From JASGMR01 sp963664675 (lineage in GTDB: Bacteria > Thermotogota > Thermotogae > Petrotogales > Kosmotogaceae), in the NCBI GenBank assembly GCA_963664675.2, contig CAXXLB010000014.1, positions 558,001 to 622,000 on the forward strand: DNA of 64,000 bases. The letters run 5' to 3'. This document shows, piece by piece, positions 1-7,958 of the stretch (the stretch's first letter is position 1; each line of letters starts with the position of its first letter). Under the pieces are notes generated by a model. It made no database searches, was not told the DNA's origin, and saw nothing but the letters and a program-made list of their open reading frames with translations. Made by a program: the position numbers and the translations under genes.

Positions 1-247
1 AGAAAAAAGAGAAGATTCCAACGTTCAGGAAATAGTTGCGAAAAATGTTTCTATAAGAAGACAGATTAACAGAAATTTTGGTGATAGAAAACTCGTAAAA
101 AAGATATGTGATGATATAGCTTCTAAGTATATCGATAGAAACGGAGGATATACAAGGATTCTTAGCATTGGTACAAGAAGAGGAGACGCGGCAGAATTAG
201 TTATTCTCCAGTTAGTAGACGAGTCTGTTTCTAAAAACAAAGAATAA
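1..247 (+). CDS. rplQ: 50S ribosomal protein L17, C-terminal part (5' end outside window)
   Basis: The open frame enters from the left edge (codons begin at base 2) and stops at TAA 245-247. The translated tail contains KYIDRNGGYTRIL, IGTRRGDAAE and LVILQLVD, which match the conserved C-terminal half of bacterial L17, a large-subunit protein near the peptide exit. About 81 residues are visible, so roughly the first third is missing. L17 normally closes the rpsM-rpsK-rpsD-rpoA-rplQ operon, and a terminator directly after the stop codon agrees with that. The identification is secure; the upstream operon is inferred. Confidence 0.95.
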   Translation, partial: EKREDSNVQEIVAKNVSIRRQINRNFGDRKLVKKICDDIASKYIDRNGGYTRILSIGTRRGDAAELVILQLVDESVSKNKE

Positions 248-276
248 AATGGCTACTTTGTAGCCATTTTATTCTT
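242..276 (+). terminator. Rho-independent terminator after rplQ
   Basis: A perfect 15-bp inverted repeat (242-256 with 260-274) has a TTT loop and a T-rich right arm. The left arm overlaps the rplQ stop codon. It would end the ribosomal-protein operon before rho. The reverse strand has the same symmetry, but no gene converges here. Confidence 0.85.
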
Positions 277-282
277 ATCCCT

Positions 283-311
283 TTTCAAAATTCCTTAAAT
301 TAATGTATAAT
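283..311 (+). promoter_or_regulatory. possible sigma70-type promoter for rho
   Basis: TATAAT at 306-311 (a second copy at 311-316) lies 17 bp after a weak -35-like TTTCAA at 283-288. It sits between the rplQ terminator and rho, where a promoter is expected. The -10 is good and the -35 is poor. Confidence 0.4.
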
Positions 312-361
312 ATAATAGATTCCTAGATAAAACAATGCAATTATTTAAAAATTTAATAATT

Positions 362-405
362 AAGGAGGGAAGTGCTTAACCTGTGCATTTTTAAGCGCGT
401 AATAA
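362..405 (+). promoter_or_regulatory. rho leader: Shine-Dalgarno separated from the ATG by a hairpin
   Basis: A strong AAGGAGG-type site at 362-368 is 37 nt upstream of the rho ATG (406), too far for ordinary use, and no other SD precedes the ATG. The intervening segment can fold: 372-379 pairs with 391-398 over 8 bp (one G-U) with an 11-nt loop. Folding would leave about 10 unpaired nt between SD and ATG, a functional spacing. A GTG at 372 also opens a 24-codon frame overlapping the rho start, but only 3 nt after the SD. Pairing and distances are seen in the sequence; the role in translation is inferred. Confidence 0.5.
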
Positions 406-2085
406 ATGAGTCCACGCAAAAAAAGATTAACGGAAAAAAACAGTGACAAAAGACAATCTACAAAAAAGAATTCAGAAAAACCAAGTCAGATATCTCTGGA
501 TTTTATCGAGAATGATTCTGCTTTGGATTTGATCGAACAAACATTATCTGAGATTGACTCAAAATTAGTTGAGGATGAAAAAGATAGTGCTAAGATTGAT
601 TCCAAAAATGTGAAAAAAGACAAAAGAGACGAAAAAGAAGAGATTCTTCAAAAAGAGGAAAACAAAAAGATAGATAAGGGGCAGAAAACGGGAGAAATAT
701 TCAGAAAAGTAACTAAAAAAGGCTTTAAAAAAGGTAGTAAAAAGAACTACCAACCCAGAGTTGAGAAAAATAATAATGGAAATTCCATTGATCAATTAAA
801 GACAAAAGATAAAATAATTCAAGTTGAAAATGATATCAATAGACTGGAAAAAATGCCAATTAGAGATATATACAAACTTGCCAGAAAGTATGATGTGACA
901 AATTATACTCAAAAAACAAAAAAAGAATTGATTTTTGCAGTTCTTAAAGCTCAAACGGAATCCTTGGGTTATTTCTTTTATGAAGGAATATTAGAAGTTT
1001 CCGATAGTGGATATGGATTTTTAAGAGCATTGGATAATAATCTTTTACCGAGTAATAATGATGTTTACGTCAGTCAATCACAAATAAGAAAGTTCAATTT
1101 AGCAACCGGTGATGCAGTTGCCGGGCAGATAAGGAAACCGAAAGAAGGCGAGAAATATTTTGCGCTTTTAAGAATAGAAGCGATTAACAACAAAGCACCT
1201 GAATACGCTTCTGAAAGGATAGATTTCCAGAATTTATTACCGATTTTTCCACTTGAACAGTATAAAGTCGAAACGGATCCGCAACATATCAGTTGTAGAT
1301 TAATTGATTTGTTTTCTCCGATTGGTAAGGGGCAGAGAGGTTTGATTGTTTCACCGCCAAAGGCTGGTAAAACTACTATTTTAAAAGAAATAGCCAATGG
1401 AATTGCAGAAAATTATCCTGAAACATTCAGAATTATCCTTCTCATAGATGAAAGGCCGGAAGAAGTTACTGATTTAAGAAGGACAACAGATGCATACGTG
1501 ATAGCCGCTCCTTTTGATATGCATCCCGAAAAACAAATAAAAGTTGCTGAAATGGCAATCAATATGGCAAAAAGATTGGTTGAGTTTGAATATGATGTAG
1601 TAATTCTTCTGGATTCCATCACTAGACTTGCCAGGGCTTATAATCTGTATGTGCCGCCAAGCGGAAAACTATTAAGCGGTGGTGTAGATCCTTCGGCCTT
1701 GTATAAACCCAAACATTTTTTTGGAGCTGCCAGAAATATTGAAGATGGTGGTAGCTTAACGATAATTTCGACTGCTCTTATTGAAACCGGAAGCAAAATG
1801 GATGAAGTAATTTTTGAAGAATTTAAGGGAACAGGAAATATGGAATTAGTTCTTTCTAGGCAACTGGCAAACAAAAGGATCTTCCCTGCTGTAAATGTTA
1901 TGCTTTCAAGTACGAGAAAAGAGGAACTGTTACTTGACAAGAATGTTTTAAAACTTGTATGGATTTTAAGAAGAATGATTTCATCAACTGGAGAGGATGA
2001 CGGTCTGAGGCTCATAGTTGATAAAATGAAAAAGACTATCAATAATGAAGAATTTTTAAAACTTATCAATAAAGATAATACATAG
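406..2085 (+). CDS. rho: Transcription termination factor Rho
   Basis: Rho is the hexameric RNA-dependent ATPase that terminates untranslated transcripts. At 559 residues it is longer than the usual ~420. The extra length is a Lys/Glu-rich, probably disordered N-terminal arm (about residues 1-140). Then follow a SAP-like Rho_N helix domain (about 148-185, IRDIYKLARKYDV), a cold-shock RNA-binding domain (about 190-265, with GYGFLR), and a RecA-like ATPase with Walker A PPKAGKTT near residue 316 and Walker B VVILLDSITRLARAYN near 398. The Q-loop/R-loop region GGVDPSALYKPKHFFGAARN is intact. Charged N-terminal insertions occur in several bacterial Rho proteins. Initiation may depend on the leader hairpin just upstream. 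Followed 9 bp later by the ROK kinase ATG. Confidence 0.96.
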   Translation: MSPRKKRLTEKNSDKRQSTKKNSEKPSQISLDFIENDSALDLIEQTLSEIDSKLVEDEKDSAKIDSKNVKKDKRDEKEEILQKEENKKIDKGQKTGEIFRKVTKKGFKKGSKKNYQPRVEKNNNGNSIDQLKTKDKIIQVENDINRLEKMPIRDIYKLARKYDVTNYTQKTKKELIFAVLKAQTESLGYFFYEGILEVSDSGYGFLRALDNNLLPSNNDVYVSQSQIRKFNLATGDAVAGQIRKPKEGEKYFALLRIEAINNKAPEYASERIDFQNLLPIFPLEQYKVETDPQHISCRLIDLFSPIGKGQRGLIVSPPKAGKTTILKEIANGIAENYPETFRIILLIDERPEEVTDLRRTTDAYVIAAPFDMHPEKQIKVAEMAINMAKRLVEFEYDVVILLDSITRLARAYNLYVPPSGKLLSGGVDPSALYKPKHFFGAARNIEDGGSLTIISTALIETGSKMDEVIFEEFKGTGNMELVLSRQLANKRIFPAVNVMLSSTRKEELLLDKNVLKLVWILRRMISSTGEDDGLRLIVDKMKKTINNEEFLKLINKDNT

Positions 2086-2094
2086 GTGGAATCT

Positions 2095-3045
2095 ATGAAA
2101 AATAAAGCGGTTGGTATAGACCTCGGTGGAACTGAAACAAAAATTGGTCTAGTTAATGGTGATGGAGATATTCTGAAGAAAGAAATTATTTCTACTGATG
2201 TTGAGGATGGTTTCAGAAAGGTTATTTTAAAAGTTGGAATGACTGTTTTAGAAATGTTGAAAAAAGAAAATATATCTAAAAATGAAATTTTGGGGATTGG
2301 TATTGGTTCTCCCGGTTCAGTTGATAGAAATACTGGAATTGTCCTTTTTTCACCTAATTTCCCTGATTGGCAATACGCTCCATTGACTGAGTATCTTGAA
2401 GAGATTACAAATATTGATACTTTTGTGGAAAATGACGCTAATGCCTTTGCTCTTGGGGAATGGGCTTTTGGTAAACATCGAAGATGTAAAAACATTATAG
2501 GCCTTACTCTTGGAACTGGAGTTGGTGGTGGCGTAATTATAAATGATCAACTTTTGGTCGGAGCGAATGGTTTTGCCAGTGAATTAGGACATGTGATTGT
2601 TCAGCCCGAAGGACCTTTATGTGGTTGTGGATCGCATGGTTGTATAGAAAGTTATGCATCTGCGCCAAATATAGTCAGACAGGCTAAAGAATATTTTAAA
2701 AAGTTTCCTGATTCTTATATTTTCAGTTTAAGCAAGATTACCGCAAAGGATGTTTTTGATGCTGCAAAAAAAGGTGATAGAGTAGCGTCCCTTGTATTAG
2801 AAAAAGTCACGACCATTTTAGCTATAGCAATTAGCAACTATGTTCACATATTCAATCCGGAATATGTAATTATTGGTGGGGGTGTCAGTAAAGCCGGAAG
2901 TATTCTTTTGAATCCAATAGTCGAAAAAACGCCAAGATATTTGTGGCCAAGTTTCAAGGACACATTTAATATTGAATTAAGTAACCTTATTGAGGATGCC
3001 GGAATAAAGGGTTCTGCCTCAATTGTTTATTTTAGAAATAAATAA
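2095..3045 (+). CDS. ROK-family sugar kinase (glucokinase-like)
   Basis: A ROK-family cytoplasmic kinase, most likely phosphorylating glucose or a related hexose with ATP. The N-terminal phosphate-binding motif GIDLGGTETKIG is at about residues 6-17. The Zn-binding ROK signature CGCGSHGCIESYAS is present, and ENDANAFALGEW carries the catalytic Asp. About 316 residues is normal for ROK glucokinases, and there is no N-terminal winged helix, so it is not a ROK repressor. I chose ATG 2095, which follows a GGTGG Shine-Dalgarno starting 1 bp after the rho stop; an in-frame GTG at 2086 would lack its own SD. Likely co-transcribed with rho. The 3' end overlaps nfi on the other strand by 27 bp. Exact sugar specificity cannot be read from sequence. 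Confidence 0.88.
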   Translation: MKNKAVGIDLGGTETKIGLVNGDGDILKKEIISTDVEDGFRKVILKVGMTVLEMLKKENISKNEILGIGIGSPGSVDRNTGIVLFSPNFPDWQYAPLTEYLEEITNIDTFVENDANAFALGEWAFGKHRRCKNIIGLTLGTGVGGGVIINDQLLVGANGFASELGHVIVQPEGPLCGCGSHGCIESYASAPNIVRQAKEYFKKFPDSYIFSLSKITAKDVFDAAKKGDRVASLVLEKVTTILAIAISNYVHIFNPEYVIIGGGVSKAGSILLNPIVEKTPRYLWPSFKDTFNIELSNLIEDAGIKGSASIVYFRNK

Positions 3046-3708
3046 TTTTTTTTTGTAAATTTGTGAGTATTTATGGGCTAATCGTGTTGGTTCAGGGAGT
3101 TTGTATTTTGTTATTGATCTTTTGACTATTTTTAAAGAGGTTTCTGAATCAATATAGTTGCCTGGAGATATAAATATCGGGTTGCAGTTTTCTTTGCTTC
3201 TTAAGACATAACCTATAATTTTGTTGGAACTGGTGAGCTCTTTAAAATCGTTTTTAATATTTAGGGGTTTATTAAATTTTCCATAAAGATGACTTTTGGC
3301 AATCCCAATGGTTGGCTTTTTTATCAATGTTCCGATGTGCGAAGCCAGACCGAAGGATCTTGGGTGTGCTATACCCTGGCCATCAATAAAAAACAGATCT
3401 ATTTTTTCATTGACTTTTTTTAACAAATCAATAATTATTGGGCCTTCTCTGAAGCTTAAAAGCCCGCTTATATATGGGAATTCAACTTTATAGATATGGT
3501 AAATTAATTTTTTCATCCTTAAATCCTTGAATGATAAAATGGTTAGAATGGCAAGAGCAATTCCTTTTTGTGGAAAGCTTAAATCTATACCTCCTACGGT
3601 ATCAATTTTTTTGTTTTCAAAATTCAGATTCAATTTTTTTGCAAAATTTCTCTGTATCTTTAACGCTTCATTTCTGTCTTTTGTCCATATAACTTTAGGG
3701 ATATCCAT
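3019..3708 (-). CDS. nfi: Endonuclease V (deoxyinosine 3' endonuclease)
   Basis: Endonuclease V cuts the second phosphodiester bond 3' to deoxyinosine and starts repair of deaminated adenine. The 229-residue protein shows the family signatures in order: GGIDLSF (metal-binding Asp), the PYISGLLSFREGP segment with the catalytic Glu, FFIDGQGIAHPRSFGLASHIG (second Asp), and GIAKSHLYGKF. The length is typical (about 220-230). A good AAGGAGA Shine-Dalgarno precedes ATG 3708. It is a single gene divergent from dnaN, and its 3' end overlaps the ROK kinase gene by 27 bp, leaving no room for a conventional terminator. Confidence 0.95.
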   Translation of the reverse strand: MDIPKVIWTKDRNEALKIQRNFAKKLNLNFENKKIDTVGGIDLSFPQKGIALAILTILSFKDLRMKKLIYHIYKVEFPYISGLLSFREGPIIIDLLKKVNEKIDLFFIDGQGIAHPRSFGLASHIGTLIKKPTIGIAKSHLYGKFNKPLNIKNDFKELTSSNKIIGYVLRSKENCNPIFISPGNYIDSETSLKIVKRSITKYKLPEPTRLAHKYSQIYKKKLFISKINN

Positions 3709-3775
3709 TAATAAAATCTCCTTAGTATATTTAAAAAAAATGTTGTAAAATAATTATATACCCGGGAGGTGTTTT

Positions 3776-4885
3776 ATGAAATTTTCAGTTGAAAAAAAAC
3801 AAATATCCTTTGGAATGGATAAAGTGAGTGGTGCAGTTGCTTCAAAGACGATAAGACCCATTCTTTCAGGAGTAATGTTTAAAAATAAGGATGAAAGTAC
3901 ATATGAATTGATTTCAACGGATCTCGAAACTTATATCAAAACAGAAATAACGGTTTATAATTCTAGTGAGTTGGAATCTTTTGTTGTAGAAGCAGTACTG
4001 TTGAAAGAAATTGTTAAAAATTTACCGGAAGATGAGATCGTTTTTGAAAAAGATGGGAGAAATATATTCGTAAAAAGCGGAAAAGTGACATTCAAATTAC
4101 CTACAATGAATCCCGAAGAATTTCCGGAATTTCAGAATACGAATGTGGATAATGAAATAACGTTCTCTCTTTCCGTTCTGGAATTGATGTTGGAAAGGTC
4201 TATCTTTTGCGCCAATAGAGATGAATTGATGAAGCATTTGAATGGTCTTTTTTGGGAATACAGTGGTGGATATTTGAGATTGGTTGCGGCAGATGGTTTT
4301 AGAATGGCGTTGGCCGAGGATAAGATTACGAAGGAAATTGAATCTTCTTTTTTTCTCACTTTGAAGAGCATGACAGAATTGTTGAATACATTAAAAACTT
4401 CAAACTCCGATGAACTCAAAGTAAATTTTGACGACACAAAGGTTTCTTTTAAATTTGATAAGACAACTTTAGTTACCAGGATAGTTGATATTGAATTTCC
4501 TAATTACAAAGGGATTATTCCAAAGGGATTTAAAACAAAAATTTTTGTGAATAGAAATGAGTTTATACAATCTATAAGAAGATCAGAAATAACGGCAAGG
4601 TTAGGAAGTCATTCAATTCTTATGAATATTAATGATAATATAATAAAGTTAAAATCTTCCAGCCCGGAACAGGGTGAGGCAGATGAAGATATCTTTGTAA
4701 AAAAAGAAGGTGAAGATTTAAAAATTTCTTTGAATCCTAAATATCTTTTGGAATCATTAAGGAAAGTAGATTCTGAGGAGGTTGAACTGGGATTTGTCGG
4801 TTATAATTTACCCGTTCAAATCAGTCCCATAGATATTGAAGGTTATTTTTATATCGTAATGCCAATAAGGTTAATAGATGAATAA
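3776..4885 (+). CDS. dnaN: DNA polymerase III beta sliding clamp
   Basis: The beta clamp encircles DNA and tethers polymerase III. The 369-residue product has the three-domain clamp layout: N-terminal MKFSVEKKQISFGMDKVSGAVASKTIRPILSG-type start, LPTMNPEEFPEF in the first domain, VAADGFRMAL ending the second, and a C-terminal YIVMPIRL motif like the canonical VMPMRL that forms part of the peptide-binding pocket. ATG 3776 follows GGGAGGTG at ideal spacing. It is about 35 kb from dnaA rather than next to it. The ispF gene overlaps its end by 8 bp (ATGAATAA), so the two are probably translationally coupled. Confidence 0.96.
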   Translation: MKFSVEKKQISFGMDKVSGAVASKTIRPILSGVMFKNKDESTYELISTDLETYIKTEITVYNSSELESFVVEAVLLKEIVKNLPEDEIVFEKDGRNIFVKSGKVTFKLPTMNPEEFPEFQNTNVDNEITFSLSVLELMLERSIFCANRDELMKHLNGLFWEYSGGYLRLVAADGFRMALAEDKITKEIESSFFLTLKSMTELLNTLKTSNSDELKVNFDDTKVSFKFDKTTLVTRIVDIEFPNYKGIIPKGFKTKIFVNRNEFIQSIRRSEITARLGSHSILMNINDNIIKLKSSSPEQGEADEDIFVKKEGEDLKISLNPKYLLESLRKVDSEEVELGFVGYNLPVQISPIDIEGYFYIVMPIRLIDE

Positions 4886-5342
4886 AATCGGTCTTGGTTA
4901 TGATATACATCCTATTGATTTATCGAAGGGTAATTTATATCTTGGTGGGATTTTAATAAGTGAAAAAATCAGTTCAATAGGGCACTCTGATGGTGATGTT
5001 TTAATACATGCATTGATTGATTCAATTTTGGGAGCAGTAAACGAAGGAAATATCGGAATTTGGTTTCCGGAAAACTTTTATAACAGAAATAGAGACAGTA
5101 AAGAAATGCTACATGAAATATTTGTGAAAATAGGAAAGTGTGTTAAAATTATTAACATAGATAGCGTAATAATTTTAGAAAATATTTCGCTGAATCCATA
5201 TATAAAAAATATAAAAGAAAATATATCGAAAATTTTAAATTTAGAAGTGACAAAAATATCTTGTAAACCTAAATCCGGGAATGGATTTTATAGGGGATAC
5301 ATAATGGCCCAAGTTATTACTTTGCTGGAAGAGGAAGGTTAA
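4878..5342 (+). CDS. ispF: 2-C-methyl-D-erythritol 2,4-cyclodiphosphate synthase, divergent
   Basis: IspF is the fifth enzyme of the MEP isoprenoid pathway and forms the cyclic diphosphate with release of CMP. The 154-residue length is normal. Metal ligands of the family are recognisable: GLGYDIHP (Asp and His) near residue 8 and GHSDGDVLIHALIDSILGA with the third His. However, the usual GDIGxHFPD motif reads GNIGIWFPE, and the C-terminal TTEKLGFTGRGEG-like nucleotide-binding segment reads KPKSGNGFYRGY. So several substrate-contacting positions have changed. The fold assignment is good, but activity is less certain. It overlaps dnaN by 8 bp and carries the RBS of the next gene in its last codons. 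Confidence 0.8.
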   Translation: MNKIGLGYDIHPIDLSKGNLYLGGILISEKISSIGHSDGDVLIHALIDSILGAVNEGNIGIWFPENFYNRNRDSKEMLHEIFVKIGKCVKIINIDSVIILENISLNPYIKNIKENISKILNLEVTKISCKPKSGNGFYRGYIMAQVITLLEEEG

Positions 5343-5344
5343 TA

Positions 5345-6547
5345 ATGGCGGAATTTAAATATGAAGTAATCAATCCATCGGGGAAAGTAGAAAGAGGAAG
5401 AATTTCTGGAAGAACCGAGTTAGAGATCATTCAGACATTTAGCAGGCAGGGATATACCGTTAGGAATGTTTCTGAAATAAGTGGATCTAATTCGGTATCT
5501 AACTTTGTGCTTTTTCCTATTAAATTAGGAGAGTTGGCCTTGTTTTCAAGGCAAATGGCCACTATGATCTCTTCGGGTGTGAGAATAAGAGACGGTATTG
5601 AAATTCTTTCTTCTCAGACAACATTTTCTAAAAAATTCAGAAAAATTTTGACACAAACAGTTATATCTATAGAATCGGGTCAAAGTTTTTATGAGGCGGC
5701 CAGCGAATCTGGTGTTTTTGATGATTTCTTTTTAAGCCTTATACAATCTGCCGAGGAAGGCGGTACGCTTGAAGAAAGTCTTGAAAAAATAGCAGAGTAT
5801 TACGAAGGAAAACAGAGAATTCAAAATAAAATTAAATCCGCAATGGCTTATCCATTATTTGTAATGGGATTTGCGATTGTTATGGTCTTTGCTATAGCAT
5901 TTTTTATATTACCGAATCTTTTATCAGCATTTGGGTCTTTATATACTCCGACGGGAGTAATAAAACTTTTATTGAGTTTAAAAGATTTATTGGAGAATCA
6001 TTGGCCCATTGTAATACCGGCAGCAATAGGCGTTATTTTCGTTTTGTTTATTTTTATGAAGTCCAAATACGGTATGATTGCAAAAGATTTCCTGGGAAAT
6101 GTTTTTCCTCCGGTGAGAAAGTTAAGAAATTTAACTGCGGTTGAGAGATTTTCAAAGACGTTATCTATATTGGTTTCAAGCGGAGTTGAAATAACTAAAG
6201 CTCTGGAGTTATCCGCGAAGGTTACTCAAAGACCAAAAATCATCAAAAGAATGGTTATTGTAATCGATAGAATTAAAGATGGAGAAGAGTTGAATCGTGC
6301 TCTTAGAGAGCAAGATATCTTTCCACCAATTGCCATAAGTATGGTAGCTATAGGTGAAGAGACGGGACAACTAGGTGAAGTAATGAGTAAAGTTGCTGAA
6401 TTTTATGCGGAGCAGGTTGATACGGGTATAAAAGCGCTGGTATCTTTGTTGGAGCCATTGATGATAATGTTTGTTGGATTAATGGTTGGATTCATCGCAT
6501 ATTCAATGTACGATGCAATATATTCAATGCAAGGAGCTTTGGCTTAA
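5345..6547 (+). CDS. pilC: Type IV pilus / type II secretion inner-membrane platform protein (PilC/GspF)
   Basis: PilC/GspF is the polytopic platform that couples the cytoplasmic assembly ATPase to pilin polymerisation. The 400 residues carry two repeated T2SSF domains: FSRQMATMISSGVRIRDGIEIL early and FSKTLSILVSSGVEITKALELS in the second half. Each is followed by the conserved acidic segment (AEEGGTLEESLEKIAEYYEG and GEETGQLGEVMSKVAEFYAEQV). Hydrophobic segments lie near residues 165-195 and 215-240 and at the C-terminus (LEPLMIMFVGLMVGFIAYSMYDAIY). Usual family length. First gene of the pilus operon; no assembly ATPase (PilB/PilT) gene is present in this window. Its stop codon directly abuts the next gene's start. 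Confidence 0.93.
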   Translation: MAEFKYEVINPSGKVERGRISGRTELEIIQTFSRQGYTVRNVSEISGSNSVSNFVLFPIKLGELALFSRQMATMISSGVRIRDGIEILSSQTTFSKKFRKILTQTVISIESGQSFYEAASESGVFDDFFLSLIQSAEEGGTLEESLEKIAEYYEGKQRIQNKIKSAMAYPLFVMGFAIVMVFAIAFFILPNLLSAFGSLYTPTGVIKLLLSLKDLLENHWPIVIPAAIGVIFVLFIFMKSKYGMIAKDFLGNVFPPVRKLRNLTAVERFSKTLSILVSSGVEITKALELSAKVTQRPKIIKRMVIVIDRIKDGEELNRALREQDIFPPIAISMVAIGEETGQLGEVMSKVAEFYAEQVDTGIKALVSLLEPLMIMFVGLMVGFIAYSMYDAIYSMQGALA

Positions 6548-6928
6548 TTGACATTAGTAGAATTGTTGATTGTTATTTCTATTACGATAATAGGTTTGAG
6601 TTTTATGATAATCGTAACGGCTAGCTTTTATTCAAGAAATTCTATTCTTCTGGAAAAACAGAGACTGAATTTATTTTTGGAAGAGTGCAGAGTGGAAGCG
6701 AAAGTTTCAATATCGGATATTTATATATATTTTATTCCCGAACAAAAAAGATTTATTGCCCAAAATGGTGAATTTATAACATTGAATGATGTAGTGAAAA
6801 ATGACAATTTAGTTATTAAATATAATTTAAGAGGAAGAATAGCGATAATAAACGGTTCAAGTACTATAAGGTTTTCTGACAATACGGAATTTAAAATTTT
6901 ACCTGTTACAGGACGAGTTGTTTTTTAG
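6548..6928 (+). CDS. Pilin-like protein lacking a prepilin leader
   Basis: The 126-residue product begins MTLVELLIVISITIIGLS, the hallmark N-terminal helix of type IV pilins and pseudopilins, with the conserved Glu at position 5. Normal prepilins have a short basic leader ending in Gly before this helix. Here the reading frame is closed by the pilC stop (TAA 6545-6547) immediately before the TTG start, so no leader can be encoded in frame. An AAGGAG site at 6531-6536 inside pilC gives 11-nt spacing to TTG 6548. The globular part is short, as in GspH/minor pseudopilins. Likely a minor pilin of this assembly system; the missing leader is directly visible but its consequence is unknown. Confidence 0.75.
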   Translation: MTLVELLIVISITIIGLSFMIIVTASFYSRNSILLEKQRLNLFLEECRVEAKVSISDIYIYFIPEQKRFIAQNGEFITLNDVVKNDNLVIKYNLRGRIAIINGSSTIRFSDNTEFKILPVTGRVVF

Positions 6929-6941
6929 AGGAGAGGATTGA

Positions 6942-7958
6942 ATGTTTACTCCAAAGATTACGGTTATAAATAAAAATGAAGAATATACCGAGATAGTCAG
7001 AGCAATAATAAAAAAGAAGAAGTTAATTCCTGCGTTTAGGGTTCTCAATTTTGGAAAAGAATCCTTTAAAGAAGCATCGAAAGCTTTTTTTTCTCATAAC
7101 AATCTACCTGTAGATGAAATAGTTGTAACCAGTATTAATCCGACGAAAATTATTTACCAACCTATTGAAATACCCTCGGTGAAGAACATGAAAACACTGT
7201 TGAGCATTGCAAATTTTAAAGCTGCTATGCAATTTTCGCTTCCTCCTAAGGAGGTTCAAATTGATTCGATCAATGGATTTAACAGCATTAAGAAAGGATC
7301 TATTATACCAACTTTTGTAGTTGCAAAGAGAGCAACGCTTTCAGAATTTGAAAGAGAAATTATGTCTGCGGGTTTTCCCTCGATTGACATTCTTTCAATA
7401 AAACCTCATTCGGTATTGAATCTTATCAACAAAGATTTGACGGCGAAGAATTATATTTTATTCGTTGTGGATTATAATTATGCGATGATTTTTATTGTAG
7501 AAAATAACGAAATAATAGGAATAAACATTTTTGATGAAGGTTTTGGAGATCTGAAAAATATTTATCAGTGGAAATACAATGAAGATCCATCACTCTTTGA
7601 GAGGGAACTGTTGATAGGTAAAAGTGAGTTCAGTGAAAAACGTATTGATGAAATTTCCGCTTTGTTATCCGAACAGCTTGGATATCAAATGAAAATGAAT
7701 ATTCAGAACTCTCTGTCCAATTCTCCGAATATAAAAAAATCTGATTGGGATAAATATATAGATTTTTATGTCATTGGCCAATCAGAATTATCAACCGAAA
7801 TATATTATGAAGCTTTAAACAAATGTTTAATAGAGGATTATAAAGTTTCTATCGTTCCAATGATGAATCAAAATAAGGGACTGATATCCTATTCAAGCTA
7901 TGGACTTCTTTTAAGAGGTGGTGAATCATTTGAAAAAAATAAATTTTCTCTTGAATAA
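6942..7958 (+). CDS. pilM: PilM-like actin-fold pilus assembly protein
   Basis: A 338-residue soluble protein at the pilM position of a pilM-N-O-P-Q operon. PilM is a cytoplasmic actin/FtsA-fold protein that binds the N-terminus of PilN. Features resembling the family are the early beta-strand/ATP-fold segment and the IEIPSVKNMKTLLSIANFKAAMQFSLPPKEVQIDSI stretch (PilM proteins have an EI..YIP...ELDY equivalent). ILFVVDYNYAMIFIVENNEIIGINIFDEGFGDL resembles the second phosphate-binding strand-turn-strand. No signal peptide or membrane segment. ATG 6942 follows GAGGAGAGG. Sequence conservation is low, so the call rests on order, size and these segments. Confidence 0.75.
   Translation: MFTPKITVINKNEEYTEIVRAIIKKKKLIPAFRVLNFGKESFKEASKAFFSHNNLPVDEIVVTSINPTKIIYQPIEIPSVKNMKTLLSIANFKAAMQFSLPPKEVQIDSINGFNSIKKGSIIPTFVVAKRATLSEFEREIMSAGFPSIDILSIKPHSVLNLINKDLTAKNYILFVVDYNYAMIFIVENNEIIGINIFDEGFGDLKNIYQWKYNEDPSLFERELLIGKSEFSEKRIDEISALLSEQLGYQMKMNIQNSLSNSPNIKKSDWDKYIDFYVIGQSELSTEIYYEALNKCLIEDYKVSIVPMMNQNKGLISYSSYGLLLRGGESFEKNKFSLE

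Noticed and set aside
372..446. GTG-started 24-codon leader ORF overlapping rho, comparable to rhoL
   Set aside because: The SD is only 3 nt away and the segment is better used as the hairpin spacer; kept only as an alternative within the rho leader entry.
1638..2495. Reverse-strand open frame of 285 codons across rho and the ROK gene
   Set aside because: It is antisense to two well-supported genes, has no recognisable family and no SD.
2095..3045. ROK-family transcriptional repressor
   Set aside because: There is no N-terminal winged-helix domain; length and motifs fit a kinase.
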